This document shows, in pieces, positions 5,526-8,105 of a stretch of 8,105 nt of DNA. A model generated the notes under the pieces. The model did no database searches. It was not told where the DNA came from and saw only the letters and a list, made by a program, of their open reading frames with translations. A program made the translations under genes and the position numbers. Each line of letters starts with the position of its first letter. The first letter of the stretch is position 1. This DNA is from an uncultured Lachnospiraceae bacterium. Lineage in GTDB: Bacteria > Bacillota > Clostridia > Lachnospirales > Lachnospiraceae. The stretch covers positions 1 to 8,105 of the forward strand of contig CAMNFX010000053.1 of assembly GCA_946537585.1 (NCBI GenBank). The letters run 5' to 3'.

Positions 5526-8030
5526 TCAGAGATAGCGTCCCGTAATGCTCTCCGGGCAGTTCCTGATCTCCTCGGGTGTGCCTGCAGCAATGATCCTGCC
5601 GCCCTCGACGCCTCCGCCGGGGCCCATGTCGATCACATAATCCGAGTTCCGGATGACATCGAGGTCATGCTCGATCACGATCACTGTGGCGCCATGATCG
5701 ATCAGGCTGCCGAATACCTTAAGCAGGGTCTCCACATCCTGCGGATGCAGACCGATGGTAGGCTCGTCAAAGACGAAAACGGAGTCGGACTGACCCCTGC
5801 CCATCTCGCTTGCAAGCTTCAGCCTCTGGGCTTCCCCGCCGGAAAGACTCGGCGTTTCTTCGCCGAGGGTGAGGTATCCGAGTCCGAGATCATGCAGTAC
5901 CTGCAGGCGTCTTGCCACTGCCGGAAGATCCGCACATGCACTAAGCGCTTCATCGATGCTCATATCCATCAGCTCCGGAAGAGTGTACCCGCTGTCCGCC
6001 CCTTTCGGGATCCTTCTGACCAGGCCAGCTTCCTTCGCGTAACGGGAGCCATGGCACTCCGGGCAGGGAATGTCGACATCCGGAAGGAACTGGACATCCA
6101 GACTGATGGAGCCGGTGCCGTCACAGACGGGACAGCGCAGCTTCCCGGTGTTGTAGGAAAAGTCTCCTGCTTTGTAGCCTCTCTCCTTTGCATCAGGCGT
6201 TTTCGCATAGATCTTCCGGAGCTCATCGTGCACATCCGCATAGGTCGCTACCGTGGAGCGTACATTGATGCCGATGGGGGTCGCATCGATGAGCTTGACC
6301 TGACGTATGCCTTCTGCCGAGATCTCCGCAACATGCTCCGGCAGCTTTCCGCCCCTGATGGATGCCTCCAAAGCAGGGATCAGGCTTTCCAGGATCATCG
6401 TGGTCTTGCCGGAGCCCGACACTCCCGTGACCGCGGTCATCCTTCCCTTCGGAAAAGCCGCGTGAAGAGGCTGCACCGTATGGATCTGCCCGGTCGCAAG
6501 GCGGATCGTGCCCGTTGAAAAGAGCTCCTCCCGCGGGATCTTCCGTCTCCGGTCGATCACATGCGTTCCGTTCATGAAGCCTGCGATCCTTGATGCAGGG
6601 TTTGCTTCTACCTCTGCGATCGTTCCCTCTGCAATGATCTCTCCTCCGTGAGCGCCGGCCTCAGGGCCCAGCTCGATCATCCAGTCCGCTTCTTTCAGAA
6701 CATTTGTATCGTGGTCTACCAGAATGACCGTATTTCCGTCTGCAAGCAGATCTTCCATCACGCCCTTCAGTCCCTCCTGATTGGACGGGTGAAGACCGAT
6801 GGAAGGCTCATCCAGCACATAGAGCACGCCGGTGGTACGGTTTCTGACCGCACGTGCAAGCTGCATCCGCTGCCGTTCTCCCGTAGAAAGGGTGGAGGCG
6901 GCGCGGTCTAATGTCAGGTAAGAAAGGCCGAGGTCCGTGAGACGTTTTGATACATCCAGAAAGGACTCACAGATGTTCTCCGCCATCGGCCGCATCTCCT
7001 CGGGAAGAGATGCCGGTACGCCCTTCACCCACCCGATCAGCTCGGACAGCGTCATCTTGCAGGCCTCTGCCAGAGAGATCCCCCGAAGCCTCGGCGCGCG
7101 TGCCGCATCGGAAAGCCTCGTCCCGCCGCACTCCGGGCAGACCGACTGCTTCAGGAACTTTTCGACGCGCTTCATGCCCTTTTCGTCCCTGACCTTTGAA
7201 AGAGCATTCTCCACAGTATAGGTCGCGTTGAAATAGGTAAAGTCCATGTCGCCCGCGGCGCCGCTGGTCTTGTTCTGATAGATGATGTTCTTCTTGACTG
7301 CCGGCCCGTGGAAGACGATATCCCGTTCCTTCTCCGTAAGATCCCTGAAAGGCACGTTTGTGCGCACTCCCATCTCCCGGGCAATATCCTTCATCAGGGA
7401 CCACATCAGGGTCTGCCAGGGAGCAACCGCTCCCTCATCGATCGTGAGACTATCATCCGGAACCAGTGTGGACTCATCCACGGTCCGGACGATACCCGTG
7501 CCGTCGCAGCGCCTGCAGGCTCCCTGGCTGTTAAACGCCAGTTCTTCCGCTCCGGGCGCGAAAAAGTGCGTGCCGCATTCCGGGCAAACGAGCTCCAGCC
7601 CTGCCGCAACATTGAGCGACGGAGCCAGGTAGTGTCCGTTGGGGCAGCGATGACTCGCAAGTCTTGAGTACATCAGGCGGAGGCTGTTCAAAAGCTCCGT
7701 ACCGGTACCGAAGGTAGAGCGGATCCCGGGGACGCCGGGCCGCTGTCTCAGCGCCAGGGCCGCAGGAACATAAAGGACGTCATCAACCTGTGCCCTTTCC
7801 GCCTGGGTCATTCGGCGCCTGGTATATGTCGAAAGCGACTCCAGATAGCGTCTTGAGCCTTCCGCGTAAAGAATGCCGAGAGCCAGGGAGGACTTTCCGG
7901 AACCGGATACGCCCGCGACCGCTACCAGCTTCTGAAGAGGAATATCTACGTTGATGTTTTTAAGGTTATGTACACGTCCGCCTCTGATCTTCATAAAAGC
8001 GGGCGGCAGCTGATGCTGTTCTGCTGACAA
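5526..8030 (-). CDS. uvrA2: UvrA-like excinuclease ABC subunit A paralogue (UvrA2/DrrC type, no UvrB-binding domain)
   Basis: 834-aa tandem ABC ATPase of the UvrA family, predicted to bind DNA in the cytoplasm. First ATPase: Walker A GVSGSGKSS at 40-48, signature LSTGE at 381-385, Walker B LYVLDEP at 403-409. Second: Walker A GVSGSGKTT at 536-544, signature LSGGE at 729-733, Walker B VFVFDEP at 751-757. Zinc-type cysteines are CPEC (149-152) with CRRC (172-175), CPECGG at 298-303, and CPVC (633-636) with CPEC (656-659). Canonical UvrA is about 940 aa. Here only about 20 residues separate SRLASHRCP from VCPECGTHFF, where UvrA carries its roughly 110-residue UvrB-binding domain. This is the layout of UvrA2/DrrC paralogues, some linked to resistance to DNA-binding drugs. 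The start is TTG, supported by AAAGGAG 7 nt upstream; the C-terminal GRYL is family-typical. It is unlikely to be the main excision-repair UvrA. Confidence 0.93.
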   Translation of the reverse strand: MSAEQHQLPPAFMKIRGGRVHNLKNINVDIPLQKLVAVAGVSGSGKSSLALGILYAEGSRRYLESLSTYTRRRMTQAERAQVDDVLYVPAALALRQRPGVPGIRSTFGTGTELLNSLRLMYSRLASHRCPNGHYLAPSLNVAAGLELVCPECGTHFFAPGAEELAFNSQGACRRCDGTGIVRTVDESTLVPDDSLTIDEGAVAPWQTLMWSLMKDIAREMGVRTNVPFRDLTEKERDIVFHGPAVKKNIIYQNKTSGAAGDMDFTYFNATYTVENALSKVRDEKGMKRVEKFLKQSVCPECGGTRLSDAARAPRLRGISLAEACKMTLSELIGWVKGVPASLPEEMRPMAENICESFLDVSKRLTDLGLSYLTLDRAASTLSTGERQRMQLARAVRNRTTGVLYVLDEPSIGLHPSNQEGLKGVMEDLLADGNTVILVDHDTNVLKEADWMIELGPEAGAHGGEIIAEGTIAEVEANPASRIAGFMNGTHVIDRRRKIPREELFSTGTIRLATGQIHTVQPLHAAFPKGRMTAVTGVSGSGKTTMILESLIPALEASIRGGKLPEHVAEISAEGIRQVKLIDATPIGINVRSTVATYADVHDELRKIYAKTPDAKERGYKAGDFSYNTGKLRCPVCDGTGSISLDVQFLPDVDIPCPECHGSRYAKEAGLVRRIPKGADSGYTLPELMDMSIDEALSACADLPAVARRLQVLHDLGLGYLTLGEETPSLSGGEAQRLKLASEMGRGQSDSVFVFDEPTIGLHPQDVETLLKVFGSLIDHGATVIVIEHDLDVIRNSDYVIDMGPGGGVEGGRIIAAGTPEEIRNCPESITGRYL

Positions 8031-8037
8031 TTTAATG

Positions 8038-8044
8038 CTCCTTT
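8038..8044 (-). promoter_or_regulatory. Ribosome binding site supporting the TTG start of the UvrA-like gene
   Basis: AAAGGAG on the minus strand, 7 nt before TTG at 8030. The first in-frame ATG is codon 13 and has no SD, so the TTG start is preferred. Confidence 0.8.
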
Positions 8045-8059
8045 GATTTTTGTCCGTTT

Positions 8060-8068
8060 ATCATACCA
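8060..8068 (-). promoter_or_regulatory. Extended -10 promoter of the UvrA-like gene
   Basis: Minus strand TGGTATGAT (8068-8060): TGn followed by a 5-of-6 -10 box. The AGCACA sequence 17 nt upstream is a weak -35. The predicted start near 8053 gives a leader of about 23 nt that includes the SD. Confidence 0.5.
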
Positions 8069-8084
8069 CATACAAGGCTGTTTG

Positions 8085-8093
8085 TGCTACAAT
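8085..8093 (+). promoter_or_regulatory. Extended -10 element pointing out of the right edge
   Basis: TGCTACAAT on the plus strand: TGn plus TACAAT (5 of 6). It lies back to back with the UvrA-like promoter, and the predicted start is near 8100. The gene it would serve lies outside the window. Confidence 0.35.
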
Positions 8094-8105
8094 AAGCGCC
8101 TGGAC

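Noticed and set aside
5667..6518. A 283-codon open frame on the plus strand opposite the UvrA-like gene
   Set aside because: It lies entirely antisense to a strongly supported UvrA-like gene, has no recognisable motifs or SD, and is explained by the codon pattern of the opposite strand.
1..8105. CRISPR arrays, insertion sequences, tRNA genes, prophage or integrase genes
   Set aside because: No regularly spaced repeats, transposase or integrase motifs, or tRNA cloverleaf signatures were seen on either strand.

Overview
The window looks like a chromosomal segment of a Clostridia-type Firmicute, most likely a Lachnospiraceae member. The evidence is moderate GC, strong AGGAG-type Shine-Dalgarno (SD) sites on several genes, and small proteins (a DUF6472-like Cys/acidic protein, a PIN/NYN-like nuclease, an orphan HMA protein) that I associate with that family. 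This is inference from gene content; no 16S or other marker gene is present.

All genes but one lie on the minus strand. At the left edge is a tight housekeeping cluster, transcribed right to left: a YegS/BmrU-type lipid kinase (1876-944), ispF of the MEP isoprenoid pathway (916-443), and the N-terminal 137 codons of cysS (411-1, running off the window). The gaps are 27 and 31 nt, so these are probably one operon. Upstream is a membrane-anchored DUF3810 protein with an HExxH metallopeptidase motif (3232-1985). Its promoter region is shared with the divergent and only plus-strand gene, a Cof-type HAD phosphatase (3356-4114).

Next comes a small heavy-metal-associated (HMA) domain protein (4420-4166). 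Its upstream region carries a good promoter, a perfect 22-bp operator-like palindrome over the -10/start site, and a second GC-rich palindrome. A two-gene unit follows: a 59-aa Cys4 acidic protein (5393-5214) and a PIN/NYN-like ribonuclease (5200-4622). It is preceded by a striking long stem-loop (5420-5473).

The right third is a UvrA paralogue of the short, UvrA2/DrrC-like type (8030-5526). It lacks the UvrB-binding insert and starts with TTG behind a clear SD. At the right edge a plus-strand extended -10 element points out of the window, suggesting a divergent neighbour.

No tRNA, rRNA, CRISPR array, transposon or convincing intrinsic terminator was seen. The longest stretch without a gene is about 200 nt (4421-4621) and holds the HMA regulatory region. 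The observations most worth checking are the -10 boxes placed so close to ATG codons that leaderless mRNAs are predicted, the 5420-5473 stem-loop, the paired operators of the HMA gene, and the small Cys4 protein coupled to a PIN-like nuclease.
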